Both the position numbers and the translations under genes were made by a program. A model generated the notes under the pieces. The model did no database searches, had not been told where the DNA came from, and was given only the letters and a program-made list of their open reading frames with translations. This document shows positions 24,347-36,519 of a stretch of DNA of 64,000 nucleotides, piece after piece (position 1 is the stretch's first letter; every line of letters starts with the position of its first letter). Origin of the DNA: Hyperoodon ampullatus (lineage: Eukaryota; Chordata; Mammalia; Artiodactyla; Ziphiidae); the NCBI GenBank assembly GCA_949752795.1, contig CATKHW010000549.1, positions 1,984,001 through 2,048,000 on the forward strand. Direction: 5' to 3'.

Positions 24347-26085
24347 ACGATTGGTGAGATTGGGTGAGCAAATGCAGACCCTTTAAAGCAATAATGCATG
24401 GCACCCATTCCATGAGTCCGAACTCTCCAGGTTGAAGGGAATATTTCTACAGCTATAACATGTGCGGGAAACCTAGAGAACGGACACACTGTGAATACGA
24501 AAGGTTTCTAAAACTCAACGCATAGTCCCTCTCCTGGTGCTCCGGTTTGACTTTCCGTCTGCTTTACTATCAACCTCCCAACTTGGAGAGACAGCCCCTT
24601 TAACCTCTTGGTTCGCACAGGTTGCCAATTTGGCAGAGGATGAAAGGGAAGAGGGAGAACCAATGAGAGAGTAGCTGTTAGGCATTTGGACGGGCACATA
24701 TCACTGTAATTTCCCGGCAGGAAGAAGAATTAACCAAATTCTCAGCCACCCACCGGGAACCAGTATAGGTCCTGAACCAAAATTTTGGACTTGCGGTCAG
24801 CTCACCAAAAACGAGTTGAAAAATGGAGCTCAGGGGCACAGCAATTCACAAACTGGCCGAGTAATAAAGGACAACTATCGTCCAAAAATCTGTTGAGGGA
24901 AGGCAACGAGGTGGACTTGAAAGCGAGGCAGAATAGCAGGAAACAGATTTCAAGAGGTACGTTGGAATCGCCTTCAAAGCACAGGAAGAGGGGCACAACT
25001 TCGACAATGATGCACTTGGCCAAAAAGGGCGTATGCGTTTTCTCCTGAATATATTCAGGAGAAAACGCATACGCCCTTTTTGGCCAAGCAAGCAAGCGGG
25101 CAATGCAAATCTGCACTACAAAGAAGTATCACTTCCCACCGGTCAAAAGGGACATCCACAAAATGTGTAAGAACAAGAAAGGCAAGACAGGCCCTGGAGA
25201 ACAGGGAGCCTTGTTATGCTGATGGGCGGCATGTAAATTGCCAACTGCCTCTCTGGAGGAGTGCATTCTGTTCCCTACAACAAGTAAAGAACAGAGCTAC
25301 AGAGCCAAGGGCACTACCAGTCTAGGGAATATACCTTGGGAAAACTGAAAATCAATAAGACAGAGCCACCCCAAAATTTAGGGCTGCACTGCATACAAGG
25401 ACCTCAACTTGGATACACCTTAAGTATCCCAGAAAATATAAACATGGTTCAAAAAATTGTGGTACTTACGTACGATGGAATATCCCTCAGCCATGAAATC
25501 AATGTCATAAGACCAGTAGCAGCAAAATGGGTGGATTCAGGTACGATGATTCTAAGTGAAATAAGTCACACAGAAAAAGAAACTTATCATAAGATATCAC
25601 TTATGAAGATCCTGTAAACATGGCTACACTTGAACTGAGTTAGGAAAGAGAACAGTGTCTCACATTTAGAAAACACTCTTATACCTGCTTAAGGGGGAAG
25701 GAGAGGTGGGGTGATGCATAAAACCAGAGTTTGATATAAGCACAGGTACCGTTCCAAAAACCAACTATGGAATAGACAAGACCTACACCGTCCTCAGCGA
25801 AAGGGACTCAAAACCCCATATTTCCCGCAGGGGAAAATATCTGACTAGTAAGAATCTTAAAACCTATGTATTGATATGTCTCCGTAAGGGAATCAAGTGT
25901 GTCTAGACTGGCATAAACATGGCAGCGAGAATCAGCTCAAACCCACTATAAAAAGGAATTTCAAAAACAAAACAAAAAAACTGGGAAATTCTTTACAATT
26001 CCTTCAGGGTCTCTGATGAAGGCTGGAATGACCCTATCTACAACGACAGCTGGATGTGGCATAAGGAGGGACACTTGGGACTGAG
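24347..26085. repeat. Unit 15 (HOR copy 5, type C; transition)
   Basis: The 5' part is type C (p69 A, p100 T, p566 T). The 3' part is not: p1452 C, p1485 G, p1633 A and p1675 G match the mixed block. The switch lies between about p571 and p1452. Palindrome at 25015-25088 is perfect. Confidence 0.95.
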
Positions 26086-27823
26086 ACGATTGGTGAGATT
26101 GGGTGAGCAAATGCAGACCCTTTAAAGCAATAATGCATGGCACCCATTCCATGGGTCCGAACTCTCCAGGTTGAAGGGAATATTACTACAGCTATAACAT
26201 GTGTGGGAAACCTAGAGAACGGACACACTGTGAATACGAAAGGTTTCTAAAACTCAACGCATAGTCCCTCTCCTGGTGCTCCGGTTTGACTTTCCGTCTG
26301 CTTTACTATCAACCTCCCAACTTGGAGAGACAGCCCCTTTAACCTCTTGGTTCGCACAGGTTGCCAATTTGGCAGAGGATGAAAGGGAAGAGGGAGAACC
26401 AATGAGAGAGTAGCTGTTAGGCATTTGGACGGGCACATATCACTGTAATTTCCCGGCAGGAAGAAGAATTAACCAAATTCTCAGCCACCCACCAGGAACC
26501 AGTATAGGTCCTGAACCAAAATTTTGGACTTGAGGTCAGCTCACCAAAAACGAGTTGAAAAATGGAGCTCAGGGGCACAGCAATTCACAAACTGGCCGAG
26601 TAATAAAGGACAACTATCGTCCAAAAATCTGTTGAGGGAAGGCAACGGGGCGGACTTGAAAGCGAGGCAGAATAGCAGGAAACAGATTTCAAGAGGTACG
26701 TTGGAATCGCCTTCAAAGCACAGGAAGAGGGGCACAACTTCGACAATGATGCACTTGGCCAAAAAGGGCGTATGCGTTTTCTCCTGAATATATTCAGGAG
26801 AAAATGCATACGCCCTTTTTGGCCAAGCAAGCAAGCGGGCAATGCAAATCTGCACTACAAAGAAGTATCACTTCCCACCGGTCAAAAGGGACATCCACAA
26901 AATGTGTAAGAACAAGAAAGGCAAGACAGGCCCTGGAGAACAGGGAGCCTTGTTATGCTGATGGGCGGCATGTAAATTGCCAACTGCCTCTCTGGAGGAG
27001 TGCATTCTGTTCCCTACAACAAGTAAAGAACAGAGCTACAGAGCCAAGGGCACTACCAGTCTAGGGAATATACCTTGGGAAAACTGAAATCAATAAGACA
27101 GAGCCACCCCAAAATTTAGGGCTGCACTGCATACAAGGACCTCAACTTGGATACACCTTAAGTATCCCAGAAAATATAAACATGGTTCAAAAAATTGTGG
27201 TACTTACGTACGATGGAATATCCCTCAGCCATGAAATCAATGTCATAAGACCAGTAGCAGCAAAATGGGTGGATTCAGGTACGATGATTCTAAGTGAAAT
27301 AAGTCACACAGAAAAAGAAACTTATCATAAGATATCACTTATGAAGATCCTGTAAACATGGCTACACTTGAACTGAGTTAGGAAAGAGAACAGTGTCTCA
27401 CATTTAGAAAACACTCTTATACCTGCTTAAGGGGGAAGGAGAGGTGGGGTGATGCATAAAACCAGAGTTTGATATAAGCACAGGTACCGTTCCAAAAACC
27501 AACTATGGAATAGACAAGACCTACACCGTCCTCAGCGAAAGGGACTCAAAACCCCATATTTCCCGCAGAGGAAAATATCTGACTAGTAAGAATCTTAAAA
27601 CCTATGTATTGATATGTCTCCGTAAGGGAATCAAGTGTGTCTAGACTGGCATAAACATGGCAGCGAGAATCAGCTCAAACCCACTATAAAAAGGAATTTC
27701 ATAAACAAAACAAAAAAACTGGGAAATTCTTTACAATTCCTTCAGGGTCTCTGATGAAGGCTGGAATGACCCTATCTACAACGACAGCTGGATGTGGCAT
27801 AAGGAGGGACACTTGGGACTGAG
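26086..27823. repeat. Unit 16 (1,738 bp)
   Basis: Private p119 T, p409 A, p448 A and p563 G, plus A to T at 27702. It combines p566 C and p571 T with p720 T. One A is missing from the run at about 27085-27088 (p1000-1004), which frameshifts the 93-codon frame seen in other units. Palindrome at 26754-26827. Confidence 0.95.
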
Positions 27824-29562
27824 AGGATTGGTGAGATTGGGTGAGCAAATGCAGACCCTTTAAAGCAATAATGCATGGCACCCATTCCATGGGTCCGAAC
27901 TCTCCAGGTTGAAGGGAATATTACTACAGCTATAACATGTGCGGGAAACCTAGAGAACGGACACACTGTGAATACGAAAGGTTTCTAAAACTCAACGCAT
28001 AGTCCCTCTCCTGGTGCTCCGGTTTGACTTTCCGTCTGCTTTACTATCAACCTCCCAACTTGCAGAGACAGCCCCTTTAACCTCTTGGTTCGCACAGGTT
28101 GCCAATTTGGCAGAGGATGAAAGGGAAGAGGGAGAACCAATGAGAGAGTAGCTGTTAGGCATTTGGACGGGCACATATCACTGTAATTTCCCGGCAGGAA
28201 GAAGAATTAACCAAATTCTCAGCCACCCACCGGGAACCAGTATAGGTCCTGAACCAGAATTTTGGACTTGCGGTCAGCTCACCAAAAACGAGTTGAAAAA
28301 TGGAGCTCAGGGGCACAGCAATTCACAAACTGGCCGAGTAATAAAGGACAACTATCGTCCAAAAATCTGTTGAGGGAAGGCAACGAGGTGGACTTGAAAG
28401 CGAGGCAGAATAGCAGGAAACAGATTTCAAGAGGTACGTTGGAATCGCCTTCAAAGCACAGGAAGAGGGGCACAACTTCGACAATGATGCACTTGGCCAA
28501 AAAGGGCGTATGCGTTTTCTCCTGAATATATTCAGGAGAAAACGCATACGCCCTTTTTGGCCAAGCAAGCAAGCGGGCAATGCAAATCTGCACTACAAAG
28601 AAGTATCACTTCCCACCGGTCAAAAGGGACATCCACAAAATGTGTAAGAACAAGAAAGGCAAGACAGGCCCTGGAGAACAGGGAGCCTTGTTATGCTGAT
28701 AGGCGGGATGTAAATTGCCAACTGCCTCTCTGGAGGAGTGCATTCTGTTCCCTAAAACAAGTAAAGAACAGAGCTACAGAGCCAAGGGCACTACCAGTCT
28801 AGGGAATATACATTGGGAAAACTGAAAATCAATAAGACAGAGCCACCCCTAAATTTAGGGCTGCACTGCATACAAGGACCTCAACTTGGATACACCTTAA
28901 GTATCCCAGAAAATATAAACATGGTTCAAAAAATTGTGGTACTTACGTACGATGGAATATCCCTCAGCCATGAAATCAATGTCATAAGACCAGTAGCAGC
29001 AAAATGGGTGGATTCAGGTACGATGATTCTAAGTGAAATAAGTCACACAGAAAAAGAAACTTATCATAAGATATCACTTATGAAGATCCTGTAAACATGG
29101 CTACACTTGAACTGAGTTAGGAAAGAGAACAGTGTCTCACATTTAGAAAACACTCTTATACCTTCTTAAGGGGGAAGGAGAGGTGGGGTGATGCATAAAA
29201 CCAGAGTTTGATATAAGCACAGGTACCGTTCCAAAAACCAACTATGGAATAGACAAGACCTACAACGTCCTCAGCGAAAGGGACTCAAAACCCCATATTT
29301 CCCGCAGGGGAATATATCTGACTAGTAAGAATCTTAAAACCTATGTATTGATATGTCTCCGTAAGGGAATCAAGTGTGTGTACACTGGCATAAACATGGC
29401 AGCGAGAATCAGCTCAAACCCACTATAAAAAGGAATTTCAAAAACAAAACAAAAAAACTGGGAAATTCTTTGCAATTCCTTCAGGGTCTCTGATGAAAGC
29501 TGGAATGACCCTATCTACAACGACAGCTGGATGTGGCATAAGGAGGGACACTTGGGACTGAG
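27824..29562. repeat. Unit 17
   Basis: One of the most divergent units. Private: p2 G, p240 C, p434 G, p878 A, p989 A, p1557 G. Shared with unit 21: p1027 T, p1341 T, p1442 A, p1485 G, p1490 T, p1560 C, p1649 G. Palindrome at 28492-28565 is perfect. Confidence 0.95.
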
Positions 29563-31301
29563 ACGATTGGTGAGATTGGGTGAGCAAATGCAGACCCTTT
29601 AAAGCAATAATGCATGGCACCCGTTCCATGGGTCCGAACTCTCCAGGTTGAAGGGAATATTACTACAGCTATAACATGTGCGGGAAACCTAGAGAACGGA
29701 CACACTGTGAATACGAAAGGTTTCTAAAACTCAACGCATAGTCCCTCTCCTGGTGCTCCGGTTTGACTTTCCGTCTGCTTTACTATCAACCTCCCAACTT
29801 GGAGAGACAGCCCCTTTAACCTCTTGGTTCGCACAGGTTGCCAATTTGGCAGAGGATGAAAGGGAAGAGGGAGAACCAATGAGAGAGTAGCTGTTAGGCA
29901 TTTGGACGGGCACATATCACTGTAATTTCCCGGCAGGAAGAAGAATTAACCAAATTCTCAGCCACCCACCGGGAACCAGTATAGGTCCTGAACCAAAATT
30001 TTGGACTTGCGGTCAGCTCACCAAAAACGAGTTGAAAAATGGAGCTCAGGGGCACAGCAATTCACAAACTGGCCGAGTAATAAAGGACAACTATCGTCCA
30101 AAAATCTGTTGAGGGAAGGCAACGAGGTGGACTTGAAAGCGAGGCAGAATAGCAGGAAACAGATTTCAAGAGTTACGTTGGAATCGCCTTTAAAGCACAG
30201 GAAGAGGGGCACAACTTCGACAATGATGCACTTGGCCAAAAAGGGCGTATGCGTTTTCTCCTGAATATATTCAGGAGAAAACGCATACGCCCTTTTTGGC
30301 CAAGCAAGCAAGCGGGCAATGCAAATCTGCACTACAAAGAAGTATCACTTCCCACCGGTCAAAAGGGACATCCACAAAATGTGTAAGAACAAGAAAGGCA
30401 AGACAGGCACCGGAGAACAGGGAGCCTTGTTATGCTGATGGGTGGCATGTAAATTGCCAACTGCCTCTCTGGAGGAGTGCATTCTGTTCCCTACAACAAG
30501 TAAAGAACAGAGCTACAGAGCCAAGGGCACTACCAGTCTAGGGAATATACCTTGGGAAAACTGAAAATCAATAAGACAGAGCCACCCCAAAATTTAGGGC
30601 TGCACTGCATACAAGGACCTCAACTTGGATACACCTTAAGTATCCCAGAAAATATAAACATGGTTCAAAAAATTGTGGTACTTACGTACGATGGAATATC
30701 CCTCAGCCATGAAATCAATGTCATAAGACCAGTAGCAGCAAAATGGGTGGATTCAGGTACGATGATTCTAAGTGAAATAAGTCACAGAGAAAAAGAAACT
30801 TATCATAAGATATCACTTATGAAGATCCTGTAAACATGGCTACACTTGAACTGAGTTAGGAAAGAGAACAGTGTCTCACATTTAGAAAACACTCTTATAC
30901 CTGCTTAAGGGGGAAGGAGAGGTGGGGTGATGCATAAAACCAGAGTTTGATATAAGCACAGGTACCGTTCCAAAAACCAACTATGGAATAGACAAGACCT
31001 ACACCGTCCTCAGCGAAAGGGACTCAAAACCCCATATTTCCCGCAGAGGAAAATATCTGACTAGTAAGAATCTTAAAACCTATGTATTGATATGTCTCCG
31101 TAAGGGAATCAAGTGTGTCTAGACTGGCATAAACATGGCAGCGAGAATCAGCTCAAACCCACTATAAAAAGGAATTTCAAAAACAAAACAAAAAAACTGG
31201 GAAATTCTTTACAATTCCTTCAGGGTCTCTGATGAAGGCTGGAATGACCCTATCTACAACGACAGCTGGATGTGGCATAAGGAGGGACACTTGGGACTGA
31301 G
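29563..31301. repeat. Unit 18
   Basis: Shares p61 G with unit 19, p881 T with unit 22, and p1225 G with units 19 and 22. Private p611 T, p847 A and p849 C. Palindrome at 30231-30304 is perfect. Confidence 0.95.
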
Positions 31302-33040
31302 ACGATTGGTGAGATTGGGTGAGCAAATGCAGACCCTTTAAAGCAATAATGCATGGCACCCGTTCCATGGGTCCGAACTCTCCAGGTTGAAGGGAATATT
31401 ACTACAGCTATAACATGTGCGGGAAACCTAGAGAACGGACACACTGTGAATACGAAAGGTTTCTAAAACTCAACGCATAGTCCCTCTCCTGGTGCTCCGG
31501 TTTGACTTTCCGTCTGCTTTACTATCAACCTCCCAACTTGGAGAGACAGCCCCTTTAACCTCTTGGTTCGCACAGGTTGCCAATTTGGCAGAGGATGAAA
31601 GGGAAGAGGGAGAACCAATGAGAGAGTAGCTGTTAGGCATTTGGACGGGCACATATCACTGTAATTTCCCGGCAGGAAGAAGAATTAACCAAATTCTCAG
31701 CCACCCACCGGGAACCAGTATAGGTCCTGAACCAAAATTTTGGACTTGCGGTCAGCTCACCAAAAACGAGTTGAAAAATGGAGCTCAGGGGCACAGCAAT
31801 TCACAAACTGGCCGAGTAATAAAGGACAACTATCGTCCAAAAATCTGTTGAGGGAAGGCAACGAGGCGGACTTGAAAGCGAGGCAGAATAGCAGGAAACA
31901 GATTTCAAGAGGTACGTTGGAATCGCCTTTAAAGCACAGGAAGAGGGGCACAACTTCGACAATGACGCACTTGGCCAAAAAGGGCGTATGCGTTTTCTCC
32001 TGAATATATTCAGGAGAAAACGCATACGCCCTTTTTGGCCAAGCAAGCAAGCGGGCAATGCAAATCTGCACTACAAAGAAGTATCACTTCCCACCGGTCA
32101 AAAGGGACATCCACAAAATGTGTAAGAACAAGAAAGGCAAGACAGGCCCTGGAGAACAGGGAGCCTTGTTATGCTGATGGGCGGGATGTAAATTGCCAAC
32201 TGCCTCTCTGGAGGAGTGCATTCTGTTCCCTAAAACAAGTAAAGAACAGAGCTACAGAGCCAAGGGCACTACCAGTCTAGGGAATATACCTTGGGAAAAC
32301 TGAAAATCAATAAGACAGAGCCACCCCAAACTTTAGGGCTGCACTGCATACAAGGACCTCAACTTGGATACACCTTAAGTATCCCAGAAAATATAAACAT
32401 GGTTCAAAAAATTGTGGTACTTACGTACGATGGAATATTCCTCAGCCATGAAATCAATGTCATAAGACCAGTAGCAGCAAAATGGGTGGATTCAGGTACG
32501 ATGATTCTAAGTGTAATAAGTCACAGAGAAAAAGAAACTTATCATAAGATATCACTTATGAAGATCCTGTAAACATGGCTACACTTGAACTGAGTTAGGA
32601 AAGAGAACAGTGTCTCACATTTAGAAAACACTCTTATACCTGCTTAAGGGGGAAGGAGAGGTGGGGTGATGCATAAAACCAGAGTTTGATATAAGCACAG
32701 GTACCGTTCCAAAAACCAACTATGGAATAGACAAGACCTACACCATCCTCAGCGAAAGGGACTCAAAACCCCATATTTCCCGCAGAGGAAAATATCTGAC
32801 TAGTAAGAATCTTAAAACCTATGTATTGATATGTCTCCGTAAGGGAATCAAGTGTGTCTAGACTGGCATAAACATGGCAGCGAGAATCAGCTCAAACCCA
32901 CTATAAAAAGGAATTTCAAAAACAAAACAAAAACACTGGGAAATTCTTTACAATTCCTTCAGGGTCTCTGATGAAGGCTGGAATGACCCTATCTACAACG
33001 ACAGCTGGATGTGGCATAAGGAGGGACACTTGGGACTGAG
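31302..33040. repeat. Unit 19
   Basis: p566 C, p629 T, p665 C, p884 G, p932 A, p1225 G. Private p1030 C, p1138 T, p1213 T. The 3' end (p1444 A, p1452 C, p1633 C, p1675 G) is type A-like. Palindrome at 31970-32043 is perfect. Confidence 0.95.
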
Positions 33041-34780
33041 ACGATTGGTGAGATTGGGTGAGCAAATGCAGACCCTTTAAAGCAATAATGCATGGCACCC
33101 ATTCCATGGGTCCGAACTCTCCAGGTTGAAGGGAATATTACTACAGCTATAACATGTGCGGGAAACCTAGAGAACGGACACACTGTGAATACGAAAGGTT
33201 TCTAAAACTCAACGCATAGTCCCTCTCCTGGTGCTCCGGTTTGACTTTCCGTCTGCTTTACTATCAACCTCCCAACTTGGAGAGACAGCCCCTTTAACAT
33301 CTTGGTTCGCACAGGTTGCCAATTTGGCAGAGGATGAAAGGGAAGAGGGAGAACCAATGAGAGAGTAGCTGTTAGGCATTTGGACGGGCACATATCACTG
33401 TAATTTCCCGGCAGGAAGAAGAATTAACCAAATTCTCAGCCACCCACCGGGAACCAGTATAGGTCCTGAACCAAAATTTTGGGCTTGCGGTCAGCTCACC
33501 AAAAACGAGTTGAAAAATGGAGCTCAGGGGCACAGCAATTCACAAACTGGCCGAGTAATAAAGGACAACTATCGTCCAAAAATCTGTTGAGGGAAGGCAA
33601 CGAGGCGGACTTGAAAGCGAGGCAGAATAGCAGGAAACAGATTTCAAGAGGTACGTTGGAATCGCCTTCAAAGCACAGGAAGAGGGGCACAACTTCGACA
33701 ATGATGCACTTGGCCAAAAAGGGCGTATGCGTTTTCTCCTGAATATATTCAGGAGAAAACGCATACGCCCTTTTTGGCCAAGCAAGCAAGCGGGCAATGC
33801 AAATCTGCACTACAAAGAAGTATCACTTCCCACCGGTCAAAAGGGACATCCACAAAATGTGTAAGAACAAGAAAGGCAAGACAGGCCCTGGAGAACAGGG
33901 AGCCTTGTTATGCTGATGGGCGGGATGTAAATTGCCAACTGCCTCTCTGGAGGAGTGCATTCTGTTCCCTACAACAAGTAAAGAACAGAGCTACAGAGCC
34001 AAGGGCACTACCAGTCTAGGGAATATACCTTGGGAAAACTGAAAATCAATAAGACAGAGCCACCCCAAAATTTAGGGCTGCACTGCATACAAGGACCTCA
34101 ACTTGGATACACCTTAAGTATCCCAGAAAATATAAACATGGTTCAAAAAATTGTGGTACTTACGTACGATGGAATATCCCTCAGCCATGAAATCAATGTC
34201 ATAAGACCAGTAGCAGCAAAATGGGTGGATTCAGGTACGATGATTCTAAGTGAAATAAGTCACACAGAAAAAGAAACTTATCATAAGATATCACTTATGA
34301 AGATCCTGTAAACATGGCTACACTTGAACTGAGTTAGGAAAGAGAACAGTGTCTCACATTTAGAAAACACTCTTATACCTGCTTAAGGGGGAAGGAGAGG
34401 TGGGGTGATGCATAAAACCAGAGTTTGATATAAGCACAGGTACCGTTCCAAAAACCAACTATGGAATAGACAAGACCTACACCGTCCTCAGCGAAAGGGA
34501 CTCAAAACCCCATATTTCCCGCAGAGGAAAATATCTGACTAGTAAGAATCTTAAAACCTATGTATTGATATGTCTCCGTAAGGGAATCAAGTGTGTCTAG
34601 ACTGGCATAAACATGGCAGCGAGAATCAGCTCAAACCCACTATAAAAAGGAATTTCAAAAACAAAACAAAAAAAACTGGGAAATTCTTTACAATTCCTTC
34701 AGTGTCTCTGATGAAAGCTGGAATGACCCTATCTACAATGACAGCTGGATGTGGCATAAGGAGGGACACTTGGGACTGAG
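33041..34780. repeat. Unit 20 (1,740 bp)
   Basis: Private p259 A and p443 G. It has an extra A in the slippage tract (34668-34675), then T at 34702 and T at 34739, the start of the divergence cluster continuing into unit 21. Palindrome at 33709-33782 is perfect. Confidence 0.95.
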
Positions 34781-36519
34781 ACGATTGGTGAGATTGGGTG
34801 AGCAAATGCAGACCCTTTAAAGCAATAATGCATGGCACACATTCCATGGGTCCGAACTCTCCAGGTTGAAGGGAATATTACTACAGCTATAACATGTGCG
34901 GGAAACCTAGGGAACGGACACACTGTGAATACGAAAGGTTTCTATATCTCAACGAATAATCCCACTCCTGGTGCTCCAGTTTGACTTTCCGTCTGCTTTA
35001 CTATCAACCTCCCAACTTGGAGAGACAGCCCCTTTAACCTCTTGGTTCGCACAGGTTGCCAATTTGGCAGAGGATGAAAGGGAAGAGGGAGAACCAATGA
35101 GAGAGTAGCTGTTAGGCATTTGGACGGGCACATATCACTGTAATTTCCCGGCAGGAAGAAGAATTAACCAAATTCTCAGCCACCCACCGGGAACCAGTAT
35201 AGGTCCTGAGCCAAAATTTTGGACTTGCGGTCAGCTCACCAAAAACGAGTTGAAAAATGGAGCTCAGGGGCACAGCAATTCACAAACTGGCCGAGTAATA
35301 AAGGACAACTATCGTCCAAAAATCTGTTGAGGGAAGGCAACGAGGCGGACTTGAAAGCGAGGCAGAATAGCAGGAAACAGATTTCAAGAGGTACGTTGGA
35401 ATCGCCTTTAAAGCACAGGAAGAGGGGCACAACTTCGACAATGACGCACTTGGCCAAAAAGGGCGTATGCGTTTTCTCCTGAATATATTCAGGAGAAAAC
35501 GCATACGCCCTTTTTGGCCAAGCAAGCAAGCGGGCAATGCAAATCTGCACTACAAAGAAGTATCACTTCCCACCGGTCAAAAGGGACATCCACAAAATGT
35601 GTAAGAACAAGAAAGGCAAGACAGGCCCTGGAGAACAGGGAGCCTTGTTATGCTGATGGGCGGGATGTAAATTGCCAACTGCCTCTCTGGAGGAGTGCAT
35701 TCTGTTCCCTAAAACAAGTAAAGAACAGAGCTACAGAGCCAAGGGCACTACCAGTCTAGGGAATATACCTTGGGAAAACTGAAAATCAATAAGACAGAGC
35801 CACCCCTAAATTTAGGGCTGCACTGCATACAAGGACCTCAACTTGGATACACCTTAAGTATCCCAGAAAATATAAACATGGTTCAAAAAATTGTGGTACT
35901 TACGTACGATGGAATATCCCTCAGCCATGAAATCAATGTCATAAGACCAGTAGCAGCAAAATGGGTGGATTCAGGTACGATGATTCTAAGTGAAATAAGT
36001 CACACAGAAAAAGAAACTTATCATAAGATATCACTTATGAAGATCCTGTAAACATGGCTACACTTGAACTGAGTTAGGAAAGAGAACAGTGTCTCACATT
36101 TAGAAAACACTCTTATACCTTCTTAAGGGGGAAGGAGAGGTGGGGTGATGCATAAAACCAGAGTTTGATATAAGCACAGGTACCGTTCCAAAAACCAACT
36201 ATGGAATAGACAAGACCTACAACGTCCTCAGCGAAAGGGACTCAAAACCCCATATTTCCCGCAGGGGAATATATCTGACTAGTAAGAATCTTAAAACCTA
36301 TGTATTGATATGTCTCCGTAAGGGAATCAAGTGTGTCTACACTGGCATAAACATGGCAGCGAGAATCAGCTCAAACCCACTATAAAAAGGAATTTCAAAA
36401 ACAAAACAAAAAAACTGGGAAATTCTTTGCAATTCCTTCAGGGTCTCTGATGAAAGCTGGAATGACCCTATCTACAACGACAGCTGGATGTGGCATAAGG
36501 AGGGACACTTGGGACTGAG
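34781..36519. repeat. Unit 21
   Basis: The first 430 bp hold an unusual cluster: changes at about 34838 and 34911, six substitutions in 34945-34978, and p430 G (35210). The rest shares seven variants with unit 17. Palindrome at 35449-35522 is perfect. Confidence 0.95.

Larger units (their letters stand above)
1..26085. repeat. Trimeric higher-order repeat block (5 x 5,217 bp)
   Basis: Units 1-15 follow A-B-C order five times. B units (2, 5, 8, 11, 14) carry p571 A, p720 T, p1662 A and p1675 A. C units (3, 6, 9, 12, 15) carry p69 A and p100 T with p566 T and p720 C. A units (1, 4, 7, 10, 13) end with p1444 A, p1452 C and p1675 G. HOR copies 4 and 5 are closest: both A units (10, 13) share p629 T and p884 G. 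The last C unit (15) already has p1452 C, p1633 A and p1675 G, the state typical of the next block. Confidence 0.93.
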
